The notes: a model not told the origin generated them from the letters alone. A stretch of 64,000 nt of DNA from Streptococcus sp. 1643 (GCF_006228325.1 NZ_CP040231.1:1251001-1315000), one strand, 5' to 3'; shown: positions 28,593-38,317, counted from the stretch's first letter. Made by a program: numbers and translations.

Positions 28593-29045
28593 ATGGCAAA
28601 CCCAACTTTTGGCGTTAAAAAAGAGAATGTAACCTACCAGCCCCGCTATGGTGTGTACGCAGTTATTCCGGATGCAGAAAAAAAACAAATTGTCTTAGTT
28701 CAAGCTCCCAATGGTGCTTGGTTCTTGCCAGGTGGAGAAATTGAAGCAGGCGAAGATCATCAAGAAGCACTGAAGAGAGAACTAATCGAAGAACTTGGCT
28801 TTACAGCTGAGATTGGAACCTATTATGGGCAAGCTGATGAATATTTCTACTCTCGCCACCGTGATACCTACTACTACAACCCAGCTTATCTCTATGAAGC
28901 TACTTCTTTCCAAAAAGTACAAAAACCATTAGAAGATTTTAATCATATTACTTGGTTTCCTGTTGATGAAGCAATTGAAAAACTCAAACGTGGTAGCCAT
29001 AAATGGGGAATAGAAGCTTGGAAAATCCAGCATAAAATTGACTAA
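28593..29045 (+). CDS. NUDIX hydrolase
   Basis: 150 residues. The Nudix box is GGEIEAGEDHQEALKREL followed by IEELGF (GX5EX7REUXEEXGU fits). Small NUDIX proteins hydrolyse nucleoside diphosphates linked to another group, such as oxidised dNTPs or ADP-ribose; the substrate is not predictable here. The start ATG is chosen on the promoter and ribosome-binding site. Confidence 0.88.
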   Translation: MANPTFGVKKENVTYQPRYGVYAVIPDAEKKQIVLVQAPNGAWFLPGGEIEAGEDHQEALKRELIEELGFTAEIGTYYGQADEYFYSRHRDTYYYNPAYLYEATSFQKVQKPLEDFNHITWFPVDEAIEKLKRGSHKWGIEAWKIQHKID

Positions 29046-29103
29046 AATACACGATTTTATCCAAAAAGTGCTATAATAGAGTTAGAAAATCGGAGGAACT
29101 GTT

Positions 29104-29403
29104 ATGAAGCTTATCAATACGACAAACTCACACTCGCAACTTGTTAAAAGCCAATTAGAAAGCACAGACGCAACTCTTGTCGAGGTCTATTCTGCTGGAA
29201 ACACAGATGTAGTTTTCACACAAGCCCCGCTTCACTATGAAATCCTCATTTCCAACAAACACCGTGCTATTCGTGAACCTGAAATCGAAACTATCCAAGA
29301 CTTCTTCTTAAAACGTAAAATCGACAAGGAAAGCATTGATGAAGCCAATATCAAGACGCTTTATTCTGATAAATTGATTGAGATTTCAATCCCTATAAAA
29401 TAA
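29104..29403 (+). CDS. DUF1827 family protein
   Basis: 99 residues, mixed alpha/beta, with GGAGGAACTGTT before the ATG. It matches the small streptococcal/lactococcal DUF1827 family of unknown function. A TATAAT-like sequence (CTATAATAG) in the 58-bp gap after the NUDIX gene may be its own promoter. Confidence 0.75.
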   Translation: MKLINTTNSHSQLVKSQLESTDATLVEVYSAGNTDVVFTQAPLHYEILISNKHRAIREPEIETIQDFFLKRKIDKESIDEANIKTLYSDKLIEISIPIK

Positions 29404-29407
29404 GAAG

Positions 29408-29432
29408 ACCAGCCAAAAGCTGGTTTTCTTTT
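29408..29432 (+). terminator. Terminator after the DUF1827 gene
   Basis: ACCAGC-CAAAA-GCTGGTTTTCTTTT. Confidence 0.85.
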
Positions 29433-29434
29433 GC

Positions 29435-29470
29435 AAAAAAAGATTGGTAGTTTCTACCAATCTTTTAGTT
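29435..29470 (-). terminator. metK terminator
   Basis: Arms AAAGATTGGTAG / CTACCAATCTTT with 3-base loop and T run on the minus strand, directly after the metK stop. Confidence 0.9.
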
Positions 29471-30661
29471 TTATTTCACAGCTTCTTTCAAAGCGTCTAC
29501 CTTGTCCAAACGTTCCCAAGGAAGGTCAATATCTGTACGTCCCATGTGTCCATAAGCCGCTGTTTGACGGTAAATTGGACGTTTGAGATCCAGCATTTGG
29601 ATAATTCCTGCAGGGCGAAGGTCAAAGATTTGACGCGCTGCTTTTTCAAGCTTGCTTTCAGCTACCGTTCCAGTACCAAAAGTATCGATACGGACAGAAA
29701 CAGGCTGCGCAACACCGATAGCGTAGGCCAATTGCACTTCTGCCTTCTTAGCAAGACCTGCTGCAACGATGTTCTTGGCAATGTAGCGAGCTGCATAAGA
29801 GGCTGAACGGTCCACCTTCGTCGCATCTTTACCAGAGAAGGCACCACCACCATGGCGAGAGTAGCCACCATAGGTATCCACGATAATCTTACGACCAGTC
29901 AAACCTGAGTCCCCTTGAGGTCCACCGATTACAAAACGACCAGTTGGATTGATGAAGAATTTTGTTTGTTCATCCAAGTAAGAAGCCGGGATCACCTCTT
30001 TGATAACCTTGCTAATCACATCATTGTGAATTTGTTCATTGCTAACTTCTGGATCGTGCTGAGTTGAAATCACGACTGTGTCCACGCGCACTGGACGATC
30101 ATTTTCATCATACTCAACCGTAACTTGTGATTTAGCATCTGGACGAAGGTAACTGATTTCACCAGACTTACGAAGTTCTGCTAAACGACGAACCAACTTG
30201 TGACTAAGTGAGATTGGTAATGGCATGAGTTCTTCTGTCTCATCCACCGCAAACCCAAACATGAGACCTTGGTCTCCAGCACCAATCAAGTCCAGTGGAT
30301 CTTGATCTGCATTTCCACGAACCTCCAAGGCTTCGTTAACCCCTTGGGCGATATCTGGTGACTGCTCAACAAGCGATGGATGAACTCCAACTGTTTCCGC
30401 AGAAAAACCATACTCTGTATTGGTATAACCAATCTCTGCAATGGTGTCACGAACCACACGGTTAATATCCACATAAGCATGTGTAGAAATTTCACCAAAA
30501 ACATGGACGGAACCAGTGTAGACAGCTGTCTCAGCAGCAACGTGCGCCTCTGGATCCTTTGCTAAAATAGCATCCAAAATCGCATCTGAAATTTGGTCTG
30601 CAATCTTATCTGGATGCCCCTCAGATACAGATTCAGACGTGAATAATTTACGTTCTGACAT
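29471..30661 (-). CDS. metK: S-adenosylmethionine synthetase
   Basis: 396 residues, complete. Motifs [28 protein letters not shown] and [16 protein letters not shown] are the ATP/methionine-binding signatures of MetK. It makes SAM from methionine and ATP. The upstream leader has the features of the SMK box, so translation should fall when SAM is plentiful. Confidence 0.97.
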   Translation of the reverse strand: MSERKLFTSESVSEGHPDKIADQISDAILDAILAKDPEAHVAAETAVYTGSVHVFGEISTHAYVDINRVVRDTIAEIGYTNTEYGFSAETVGVHPSLVEQSPDIAQGVNEALEVRGNADQDPLDLIGAGDQGLMFGFAVDETEELMPLPISLSHKLVRRLAELRKSGEISYLRPDAKSQVTVEYDENDRPVRVDTVVISTQHDPEVSNEQIHNDVISKVIKEVIPASYLDEQTKFFINPTGRFVIGGPQGDSGLTGRKIIVDTYGGYSRHGGGAFSGKDATKVDRSASYAARYIAKNIVAAGLAKKAEVQLAYAIGVAQPVSVRIDTFGTGTVAESKLEKAARQIFDLRPAGIIQMLDLKRPIYRQTAAYGHMGRTDIDLPWERLDKVDALKEAVK

Positions 30662-30667
30662 AAAAAT

Positions 30668-30779
30668 GTCCCCCCTTAAAAAATATTGTTATAGAGTTAC
30701 AAAGTACTGATAAAAAATCCTATCCTCTACGGGTTGCGACTCGAAAGAAAAATAGACCTTTCTACCACCTTATCGGGAC
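30668..30779 (-). ncRNA. SMK box (SAM-III) riboswitch of metK
   Basis: In the minus-strand leader GTCCCGA (30779-30773) can pair with the very G-rich ribosome-binding site GGGGGGAC (30675-30668). Between them are the conserved elements: GGTGGTAGAAAGG after the anti-SD and CTTTGTAACTC (around 30704-30694). This is the SMK architecture known from metK leaders of Lactobacillales: SAM binding lets the SD pair with the anti-SD and blocks translation. The central hairpin is longer than in the minimal enterococcal form. Confidence 0.85.
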
Positions 30780-30793
30780 TATATAACCTTATC

Positions 30794-30803
30794 ATTATAC
30801 CAC
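30794..30803 (-). promoter_or_regulatory. metK promoter -10
   Basis: Extended -10 TGGTATAAT about 15 bases before the anti-SD arm of the riboswitch. Confidence 0.7.
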
Positions 30804-30834
30804 TTTTTATTTTTTTTTGCAGTATTTTCTCTAA

Positions 30835-30875
30835 ATAAAAACTCAGTAGAATCACCTGATTCTACTGAGTTTTTA
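30835..30875 (-). terminator. Terminator of the DEAD-box helicase gene
   Basis: 18-bp arms around AAAACTCAGTAGAATCA with 2-base loop and T run; overlaps the end of the helicase stop region. Confidence 0.9.
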
Positions 30876-32216
30876 AAATGTTTGACGTTTGGCTTTTCGC
30901 TCAGCACGCCCACGTGCGCGATTTTCAGCACGCTTGGTTTTGCGGCGTTTTTCATCCACCGCCCATTGAATCTTCTTCTTATAGCCAGGTTTGACTTTTT
31001 TCTTTTTCTTTTTAACCAAGCCAATCATTTCAATATCAAGCTTATCCTGCTTCTTTTCACGATTAGCACGACGATCACGGTCATAGGTATCTTGAAACTC
31101 TCCGTCTTTGACCATCTTAGGAGTAAACTTGATCCCTAATTTCTCCAACTCACGGATATCCGAGTCATCACTAGGCTGGTAAAGGGTAATCGCTGTACCA
31201 GGCAGTCCGTTGCGCCCAGTTCGTCCAACACGGTGAACAAAGAAAGACAAGTCTTGCGGAATGGCATCATTGATAACATGGCTGACCCCTTCAATGTCAA
31301 TTCCACGCGCTGCCAAGTCTGTTGCAACAATGTACTCAAAATCCAGATTTTTCACCTGATTCATGATCCGTTTGCGTTCACGAGGAGCAATATCCCCATG
31401 AATCTTAGCTACCTTCAATCCTTGAGCAGTCAAGTAGGCATGTAACTCATCAGCACGCGTTTTTGTGTTAACAAAAATCATTGCCAAATAAGGCTGCATC
31501 AACTGAGTCAGCTGGTAAATTTGAGCATTCTTGTCGCGGCCCTTGGTCGAAATCAACCAGTTATCAATCGTATCTGAGATGACTGTTTTTGTCTTGATTT
31601 TTTCCATGACAGGATTTGACAAGTATTTTTTCAAGAACGGTTGCAATTTTTGTGGAATAGTTGCTGAAAAGACCATGAATTGCAAGTCTTTTGGAAGGCT
31701 CCCTGCAATCTTATCAACGGTTTCCAAGAATCCCATATCCAAGGTCATATCGGCTTCATCGACGACAAAGGTCTTGGCCTTGTGAATAGCCAAATCACCA
31801 GATTTGACCAAGTCATAGATGCGACCTGGCGTTCCGATAACGATATGTGGTTGGTTGCTAGCCAGTTTTTCAATCTGACGCGCCTTATCCGTACCACCCA
31901 CATAATTAACCACACGAACTTCGACATCTGAGTGAGCTGCAATCTGACGAGCTGCTTGGTAGATTTGAGTGGCCAACTCACGACTTGGTGCAGTAATGAC
32001 TGCTTGCACACTATCGCTAGTTTCATCTAATTGCTGGAAAATGGGTAATAAGAAAGTATGAGTCTTTCCTGAACCTGTTTTTGATTCACCAACCAAGTCA
32101 CGACCTGCCAAGACAATAGGAATTAATTTTTCTTGTACCTCTGTTGGAGTTGTAAATTTTAACTCCTCCAAGGCTTTTTCTATATAGTTTTTAAACTGAA
32201 ATTTCGTAAATGACAT
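30873..32216 (-). CDS. DEAD-box RNA helicase, CshB-like
   Basis: 447 residues from ATG 32216 (MSFTKFQFKNYIEKAL), chosen because GAGGA lies 5 bases upstream; the frame extends 7 codons further. Motifs: Q-motif region, GESKTGSGKTHTFLLP (I), VDEADMTLDMG (II, DEAD), FSATIP (III), ATDLAARGIDIEG and HRVGRTGRNGLPG (VI). The C-terminal ~60 residues are very basic (KKKKKKVKPGYKKK), suited to RNA binding. The N-terminus resembles CshB of Bacillus. Probable role in ribosome assembly or mRNA turnover, often in the cold. Confidence 0.88.
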   Translation of the reverse strand: MSFTKFQFKNYIEKALEELKFTTPTEVQEKLIPIVLAGRDLVGESKTGSGKTHTFLLPIFQQLDETSDSVQAVITAPSRELATQIYQAARQIAAHSDVEVRVVNYVGGTDKARQIEKLASNQPHIVIGTPGRIYDLVKSGDLAIHKAKTFVVDEADMTLDMGFLETVDKIAGSLPKDLQFMVFSATIPQKLQPFLKKYLSNPVMEKIKTKTVISDTIDNWLISTKGRDKNAQIYQLTQLMQPYLAMIFVNTKTRADELHAYLTAQGLKVAKIHGDIAPRERKRIMNQVKNLDFEYIVATDLAARGIDIEGVSHVINDAIPQDLSFFVHRVGRTGRNGLPGTAITLYQPSDDSDIRELEKLGIKFTPKMVKDGEFQDTYDRDRRANREKKQDKLDIEMIGLVKKKKKKVKPGYKKKIQWAVDEKRRKTKRAENRARGRAERKAKRQTF

Positions 32217-32287
32217 ATTATCCTCGATTCTATTCATCTAACCATTATACCATATTTTGAACCTTTTCAGTAGTTAAGTCCGAATAG

Positions 32288-32320
32288 CAAAAAATGAAAG
32301 GGATTGTTCCCTTTCATTTT
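32288..32320 (-). terminator. Terminator after the EEP-family gene
   Basis: Arms AATGAAAGGGA / TCCCTTTCATT with 4-base loop and flanking T/A runs. Confidence 0.85.
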
Positions 32321-33136
32321 CTATTTCCAGTTTAAAATGGCATTCAAACCATAGTGGTCACTGACTTGTGGACCATTCTGCCCATCAAAAACTACTTGTA
32401 AACTCTCTACTTCTAACTCTTTGGTCGTAAAGACGTAGTCGATTCGTAGCGGTTCAGTATTACCTTTCCAACCATCAATTTCTGGTGGAACGGTATAGCT
32501 ACCACTTCTTTCTTTCGCAACTTCAAACGCGTCTTGTAATCCTAATGGGCTAGCTAAAATCGCTTGATAGCCTTCCTGACCAGCTGGATTATTAAAATCA
32601 CCTGCTAAAATCAGAGGTTTCTTCAACTCTTTTAGTACAGCCTCAAATCGTGCCCACTCTTCTTGGAAACCTTTATCCCACCAAGAGAGATGGACGCTTG
32701 CAAGAGCCAGTTCCTTGCCTTCAACCTCTGTCTCAGCCAAGGCAACACGGCGAGTATGGTAATCCGTTGGATCATCTACATCTGATACTAAAATCTCACG
32801 CGCCTTAATAGGTGTTTTGGATAAGATAGCTACGCCTTCATGGTAGCGGTCATAGCCAATATGATTGTAAGCCCAAGTCCAGTAGTAGTTTTTCCCTTTC
32901 TCAGCCAATTTTTCAACCAGGAGTCGGACATAGTGATCCTGGTGAATGGGTTCTGCTGATGGTAAAGCTTGATAGTGAGTGTTAACCTCTACCTCAGGCG
33001 AGGTCATTTCTTGATTAATTTCTTGGAAACAAATCAAATCATAGTCCTTATCTAGAATGTCTTGGAGTAAGATTTGGAATTTTTCCTCTGTTTCCTTCTC
33101 CATCCAACTGTGGGTATTGAGTGTTAGAAATTTCAT
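32321..33136 (-). CDS. Endonuclease/exonuclease/phosphatase family protein
   Basis: 271 residues with EEP-fold motifs CFQEIN, GDFNNPAG and the C-terminal SDHYGLNAIL (catalytic Asp-His). No signal peptide, so cytoplasmic. Substrate unknown; the family includes phosphodiesterases and sphingomyelinase-like enzymes. AGGAG precedes the ATG. It sits immediately downstream of the ptsG terminator, so it depends on read-through or a weak promoter in a 50-bp gap. Confidence 0.8.
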   Translation of the reverse strand: MKFLTLNTHSWMEKETEEKFQILLQDILDKDYDLICFQEINQEMTSPEVEVNTHYQALPSAEPIHQDHYVRLLVEKLAEKGKNYYWTWAYNHIGYDRYHEGVAILSKTPIKAREILVSDVDDPTDYHTRRVALAETEVEGKELALASVHLSWWDKGFQEEWARFEAVLKELKKPLILAGDFNNPAGQEGYQAILASPLGLQDAFEVAKERSGSYTVPPEIDGWKGNTEPLRIDYVFTTKELEVESLQVVFDGQNGPQVSDHYGLNAILNWK

Positions 33137-33147
33137 GCTTTTCTCCT

Positions 33148-33180
33148 AAAACAAGAGGTTGGAAAACAGCTTCCAACCCC
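33148..33180 (-). terminator. ptsG terminator
   Basis: GGTTGGAA-GCTG-TTTTCCAACC type hairpin (33157-33178) followed on the minus strand by TCTTGTTTT. Probably partial, as the EEP gene lies close behind. Confidence 0.7.
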
Positions 33181-33187
33181 AAGTATA

Positions 33188-35374
33188 TTACAATTCTACT
33201 TTAGCAACTGCTGTTTTAGCTGCAAGAGAACCTGTTTGTTCTAATTTAACTGATTTGAGGACATCACCATTTGTGAAGACAACCACTGTTGATGTTTTGC
33301 GTCCTGCTTCTCGAATAGCATCCAAGTCAGCTGTGACAAGAAGATCACCAGCAACCACTTTTTGTCCTTCAGAGACATGAACAGTAAATGGTTTTCCTTC
33401 AAGACTTACTGTATCCAAACCAATATGAACAAGCACTTCAAGACCTGAGTCAGTGACAAGACCAAGAGCGTGTTTTGTTGGGAAGATACTTGATACAGTA
33501 CCAGTAACTGGAGATACAATGTTGCCATTTGCTGGCTCTACTGCAAATCCATCACCCATCATTTTTTGAGCAAAAACTGGATCTTCCACTTGTTCCAAGG
33601 CAACAACTTGACCGTCAGCTACTGAGTAAACTTCCTCAGTTACACCTTTGAAATGGACAGTATTTTGTTGAGTTTCTGTCATTTGACTTGGAAGAGTTTC
33701 AGGAATTACTTCCCCTGAGTCAAGGATATCTTGGATATCAGATTTCAATACGTCAGCTTTTGGTCCGTAGATAGCTTGGACACCTTGTCCTTTCATGACA
33801 AGACCCATAGCTCCTTCTGCTTTCCATTGTTCCTCAGTACCAACGCGATCTGCGTCTTTAACAGTTACACGAAGACGAGTCATACATGCATCCACATCTA
33901 CGATATTTGCACGACCACCAAGAAGGTTAATGATGTTTACGGCTTGAGAAGCTGCTGCAACTTTTGGAGTTCCAGGAGCTGCTTCTTCTGATGCTCCTTC
34001 AGCTGTTTCGTAGTTTCCGTTACGTCCTGGAGTTGCGTAGTTGAATTTCTTGATCATGAAGTTGGCAATGAAGTACATGATAACCGCAAAGAGAACAGTT
34101 ACCCAGATAAAGTTAACGATATCCATACCAATACCAGCATTAATTGCCAATGGTGTACGAGTCAAGAATTCAATTGAACCGAATGAGTGGACACGAAGGT
34201 GAACAATATCTGCCATAGCAAAGGCAGCACCTTGAACTACTGAATAAACAAGGTAAAGCGGTGTTGCGATGAACATGAACATATACTCGATAGGTTCAGT
34301 AACCCCTGTCAAGAATGTTGCAAGGGCTGTCGCAATCATCATACCCTTGTATTGGTGTTTCTTGTCAGCATCAACATTGCGGTAGATAGCAACGATGACA
34401 CCCATCAAGATACCAAATGAACCGATCATTTGTCCAACTTTGAAACGAGCTGGAGTGACTGTTGTAAGAAGGTGTTGGTATTGGTCGGCATTTGAACCTT
34501 TAAGGTTAACAAGGTCCGTTACCCAAGCAAGCCAAAGTGGATCTTGACCAAATACTTGTGTTCCTTTTGCTGCACCGGTTAACACTTCGTATGTTCCACC
34601 AAGAGCTGTGTAGTTCATTGGGATTGTCAACATGTGGTGAAGACCGAATGGCAAGAGCAAACGTTCCAAAGTACCATACAAGAATGGTGCAAGGACTGGA
34701 GCAGTTTCTTGTGAGTTGGCAATCCAAATACCGAAGTTGTTGATACCTGTTTGAACTACTGGCCAAAAGGCAGCAAGTAGAATTGCAGCAATAGCTGAAC
34801 GAAGAATAACGACGAATGGTACGAAACGTTTACCATTGAAGAATGAAAGGGCATCAGGAAGTTTACGGAAGTTGTAGTATTTGTTATAAGCTGTTGCTCC
34901 AACAAAACCAGAGATAATCCCTACGAAAACCCCCATGTTAAGCGCTGGTGCCTCAAGAACGCTGATAAAGTAGTCAGCAACCTTGATTGAACCACCAAAG
35001 AAGGTAGTAACCATTGCTTCAGGGTTTTTCAACATATCACCTGTAACACCAAAGATAGTACCTGTGATACGGTTAATCAAGATAAATGCAAGTCCGGCTG
35101 CAAATGCACCACCTGCACGTTCTTTTGCCCAGCTTCCCCCAATAGCAAGGGCAAACAAGATATGAAGGTTACCGATAACCCCCCAACCAATTTGCTCAAG
35201 GATTCCACCTGTAATCACTAGAGGAGCAAGGTTTGGGTCGATCATCACGATTGATTTACCGATTGAGATCATCAATCCCGCCGCTGGCATAACGGCGATA
35301 ACCACCATTAAAGCCTTACCGAATTTTTGCCAAAATTCGAAAGACAAGACATTTTTGAATGTAGCTTTCATCAT
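33188..35374 (-). CDS. ptsG: Glucose-family PTS enzyme IICBA
   Basis: 728 residues. Domain order IIC (1 to ~440, multi-pass), linker, IIB (phosphorylated Cys497 in VDACMTRLRVTV) and IIA (His650 in VLVHIGLDTV). It takes phosphate from HPr and phosphorylates glucose (possibly glucosamine) as it enters. The ATG at 35374 has AGGAG six bases upstream; a second ATG follows. A long palindrome containing a cre-like site lies in its 5' leader. Confidence 0.92.
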   Translation of the reverse strand: MMKATFKNVLSFEFWQKFGKALMVVIAVMPAAGLMISIGKSIVMIDPNLAPLVITGGILEQIGWGVIGNLHILFALAIGGSWAKERAGGAFAAGLAFILINRITGTIFGVTGDMLKNPEAMVTTFFGGSIKVADYFISVLEAPALNMGVFVGIISGFVGATAYNKYYNFRKLPDALSFFNGKRFVPFVVILRSAIAAILLAAFWPVVQTGINNFGIWIANSQETAPVLAPFLYGTLERLLLPFGLHHMLTIPMNYTALGGTYEVLTGAAKGTQVFGQDPLWLAWVTDLVNLKGSNADQYQHLLTTVTPARFKVGQMIGSFGILMGVIVAIYRNVDADKKHQYKGMMIATALATFLTGVTEPIEYMFMFIATPLYLVYSVVQGAAFAMADIVHLRVHSFGSIEFLTRTPLAINAGIGMDIVNFIWVTVLFAVIMYFIANFMIKKFNYATPGRNGNYETAEGASEEAAPGTPKVAAASQAVNIINLLGGRANIVDVDACMTRLRVTVKDADRVGTEEQWKAEGAMGLVMKGQGVQAIYGPKADVLKSDIQDILDSGEVIPETLPSQMTETQQNTVHFKGVTEEVYSVADGQVVALEQVEDPVFAQKMMGDGFAVEPANGNIVSPVTGTVSSIFPTKHALGLVTDSGLEVLVHIGLDTVSLEGKPFTVHVSEGQKVVAGDLLVTADLDAIREAGRKTSTVVVFTNGDVLKSVKLEQTGSLAAKTAVAKVEL

Positions 35375-35398
35375 TCAAATCTCCTTTATTTTATTTAG

Positions 35399-35445
35399 GC
35401 AAACGTTTTACGAAAACGTTTGCATTTGGTTATGTATTAATTATA
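35399..35445 (-). promoter_or_regulatory. ptsG promoter and CcpA-type palindrome
   Basis: Extended -10 TGGTATAAT (35448-35440) and, about 10 bases after the expected start, a perfect 11-bp inverted repeat GCAAACGTTTT / AAAACGTTTGC with 3-base centre (35399-35423). TGCAAACGTTTTCG within it fits the cre consensus at most positions, so CcpA could act as a roadblock; the RNA would also fold into a hairpin. Confidence 0.65.
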
Positions 35446-35512
35446 CCACTTTTATTTTTTTTGTAAAGGCTTTTATAAAAAAATTGTCTATTTTTTTAAT
35501 TTTTAAAAAGGA

Positions 35513-35542
35513 AAAAGAGAAGTTTACGAAAACTTCTCTTTT
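35513..35542. terminator. Terminator after ftsX
   Basis: AAAAGAGAAGTTT / AAACTTCTCTTTT with 3-base loop; T-rich on both strands. Confidence 0.85.
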
Positions 35543-35592
35543 AAAAATGTATTATTTTTCTGATTTGTTCTGCAATTTGCATTTAAATCCAA

Positions 35593-36516
35593 CTAGATCT
35601 TCAAGAATCGACGCATCGAAATCCCCGAACCAATTGAACCAATGAAAATTCCGATTATAAATAATAGGACTGTCATCAGAGGAATAAACACATCTGGCGT
35701 AATCATTGACAAGTTTTGACCTACCAAGGATTTATTGACCGATTGATAGACCATATTGTAAACAAAGAAAACAAGAACAGAAGGAATCGCTGCACCAAGC
35801 AAGCCAATAAAAGCACCTTCTAGCAAGAATGGACCACGGATATAGCCATTTCTCGCTCCTACCAGACGCATGATCTGAATCTCACGGCTACGTGAAATAA
35901 TGGTGATACGGATGGTATTGGAAATGAGGAAGACTGCGATAAAAATCAAGAGCCCTGCAATAACCAATCCCCAAACACGAATAAAGGAAGCCAGTTCAAA
36001 AAGTCGTTGAGTGTTGGCTCCACCATCTTGAACTTCTGATACTCCCTCAATTTTCTTAGCTTCTTCAGCTACCGTTTTAACATCACTTGGAGAATTTGTA
36101 TCAACGATATAAGCATCATAGAGAGGGTTTGCATCCCCTTCAAAGACCTTCCAATCGTCACCCATTGTTTCCGTCAGTTTTTCGTACTGTTCTTCTTTAC
36201 TTGAGAAGGTAACACTCTTAACAGCAGGTATAGCTTTCAAAGCATCATAAACCTTGTGGTAGTCATTATTGGTAACTGTCTGACCTTCTTTTTCAATCGT
36301 TTCACTGTTATCAGCTACATCCTTACGAATGTAAACCATGACCCGAACGTTGTTTTCAATATCGGTAGCCAGTTTTGCTGTATTAAAAATTACAGATGCA
36401 AACAGGGCAACGAGGGTCAAGGTAATCATAACCGAACTCACTGCTGCTACTGTCATCCAGCCATTTCGTTTTAAACTTTTTAATGATTCAAATAAATGGC
36501 GAAAAAATCTACTAAT
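35593..36516 (-). CDS. ftsX: Cell division protein FtsX
   Basis: 307 residues from ATG 36516 (MISRFFRHLFESLKSL); an ATG three codons earlier (36525) is also possible. Four membrane segments with a large extracellular loop between the first two (about 45-200), and the FtsX/MacB-type C-terminal part ISRSREIQIMRLVGA. With FtsE it activates peptidoglycan hydrolases; in pneumococcus the partner is PcsB. The start overlaps the ftsE stop (ATGATTAG). Confidence 0.93.
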   Translation of the reverse strand: MSRFFRHLFESLKSLKRNGWMTVAAVSSVMITLTLVALFASVIFNTAKLATDIENNVRVMVYIRKDVADNSETIEKEGQTVTNNDYHKVYDALKAIPAVKSVTFSSKEEQYEKLTETMGDDWKVFEGDANPLYDAYIVDTNSPSDVKTVAEEAKKIEGVSEVQDGGANTQRLFELASFIRVWGLVIAGLLIFIAVFLISNTIRITIISRSREIQIMRLVGARNGYIRGPFLLEGAFIGLLGAAIPSVLVFFVYNMVYQSVNKSLVGQNLSMITPDVFIPLMTVLLFIIGIFIGSIGSGISMRRFLKI

Positions 36517-37204
36517 CATCGTATCCATATTCTCCTTTAGCTTCGTCACGAACGACACGGCCATTTTCAATGGCAATGACACGGTGGCGCAAGGTATTTA
36601 CAATCTGGCTATTGTGAGTCGCCATCAAGACAGTAGTACCTTGGAGATTGATGCGTTCCAACAGATTCATAATTTCCCATGAATTATCTGGGTCCAAGTT
36701 TCCTGTTGGCTCATCGGCAATCAATACCTTAGGATTGTTGACAATCGCACGAGCAATCGCAATCCGTTGTTGCTCTCCACCTGAGAGTTCATTAGGGAAA
36801 GAGCGAACCTTATGTTTCAAACCAACCAGGTCCAATACTTCCATAACACGTTTTTTGATATTGCGACGGCTCTCACCGATTACTTCCATTGCATAGGCAA
36901 TATTCTCATAAACAGTCTTCTTAGGCAAGAGTTTGTAATCCTGAAAGACTACCCCAACACTACGACGTAGAAGCGGGACATCTTTCTTCTTAATTTTAAC
37001 TAAATTAAAGCCTGCAACTGTTAGGCTTCCTTTTTCAATCTTTACTTCTCGGTATAAAGCTCGAATAAAGGTTGACTTACCTGCCCCAGAAGGTCCTACA
37101 ATATAGGCAAACTCTCCTGGTTCAATGGTAACAGATACTCCACGCAGGGCAGTCGTTCCATTGTCATACTTTTTGACAACATCTCTCATTTCAATGATTG
37201 ACAT
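36512..37204 (-). CDS. ftsE: Cell division ATP-binding protein FtsE
   Basis: 230 residues. Walker A GPSGAGKST, Q-loop FQDYKLLPKKTVYEN, signature LSGGEQQRIAIA, Walker B VLIADEPTGNLDP, H-loop ATHNSQIV. It powers FtsX at the septum. It begins 17 bp after the prfB stop, so prfB-ftsE-ftsX form one operon. Confidence 0.95.
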   Translation of the reverse strand: MSIIEMRDVVKKYDNGTTALRGVSVTIEPGEFAYIVGPSGAGKSTFIRALYREVKIEKGSLTVAGFNLVKIKKKDVPLLRRSVGVVFQDYKLLPKKTVYENIAYAMEVIGESRRNIKKRVMEVLDLVGLKHKVRSFPNELSGGEQQRIAIARAIVNNPKVLIADEPTGNLDPDNSWEIMNLLERINLQGTTVLMATHNSQIVNTLRHRVIAIENGRVVRDEAKGEYGYDD

Positions 37205-37221
37205 ATGAGTTCCTTTCTATC

Positions 37222-38317
37222 TTAGCTGATTCGCCACTTGAGGTAGGCATCGATAAAACCATCAAGGTCTCCATCCATCACCTTATCTACCTGAGCAACT
37301 TCAAAGCTTGTACGGTGATCTTTTACCATAGTATAAGGCGTGAAAACATATGAACGGATTTGGCTTCCCCATGTGATTTCTTTTTTCTCACCTTTAAGGG
37401 AATCAACTTCCGCAGCTTTCTTTTCTTGCTCCATTTGATAGAGCTTAGCCTGCAACATCTTCATGGCACGATCTCTATTTCCATACTGGGTACGATCGAC
37501 CGTTGATTGGACGACAGTTCCCGTAGGAATGTGTGTCAAACGCACACCTGTTGAAACCTTATTGACGTTTTGTCCACCAGCGCCACCTGAACGGAAGGTA
37601 TCCATTTTGATATCATCTTCACGAATCTCCACTTCGATGGTATCATCCAACTCAGGCATAACCTCTACGGATGTAAATGAAGTATGGCGACGTTTGGCAG
37701 AGTCAAATGGCGAAATACGGACTAAACGGTGAACACCCATTTCTGATTTAAGTAGGCCATAAGCATTGGGTCCTTCAAAAGACAAGGTCACAGACTTGAT
37801 ACCTGCTTCATCACCAGCTTGGTAATCCAAGACTTCTACTTTAAAGCCTTTGGCATTTCCATAACGAGTATACATACGAAGCAACATATCGCCCCAGTCC
37901 TGTGCCTCAGTACCACCAGATCCTGGATGGATTTCCAAGATTGCATTATTATGGTCATAAGGTTCTGACAAGAGAAGGGTCATCTCGTAGCTGGTCATCA
38001 TCTTATCCAGTTCTGTCAACTGTTCGACCAGTTCATCATGGACTGACTCGTCTTCTGCTAAAAAGTCCAATAAAATCTCAACTTCATCCTGCAACTCTTC
38101 CATTTTACGGAAGGTGTTATAGGTGTTTTTTAATTCATTTAATTCTTGCGACGTTTTTTGGGCCGCGATATTATCGTTCCAAAAATCAGGTTCTGTCATC
38201 TTATTTTCCAAGATGGCAATCTCTTCCTCTAAGCCTTCGAGGTCAAAGAGACCCCCTAAAAGAAGCTAATTTTTCACGATTTGCGTCAATTTTTTGACGA
38301 ATTTCTGAAATGTCCAT
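37222..38317 (-). CDS. prfB: Peptide chain release factor 2 with programmed +1 frameshift
   Basis: Two frames: 38317-38246 encodes 24 residues ([20 protein letters not shown], then RGSL) and ends at an in-frame TGA (38245-38243). The site AGGGGGTCTCTTTGAC has the internal SD-like AGGGGG, the slippery CTT and the TGA C stop context. After slipping +1 translation goes on from 38244 as DLEGLEE to 37222, giving about 364 residues, the normal RF2 size. GGQ is in [12 protein letters not shown] and SPFDS is the stop-codon reading motif. RF2 reads UGA and UAA and so controls its own level. Confidence 0.96.

Noticed and set aside
29444..29806. 120-codon plus-strand ORF opposite metK
   Set aside because: Starts in the metK terminator and is antisense to the C-terminal coding region.
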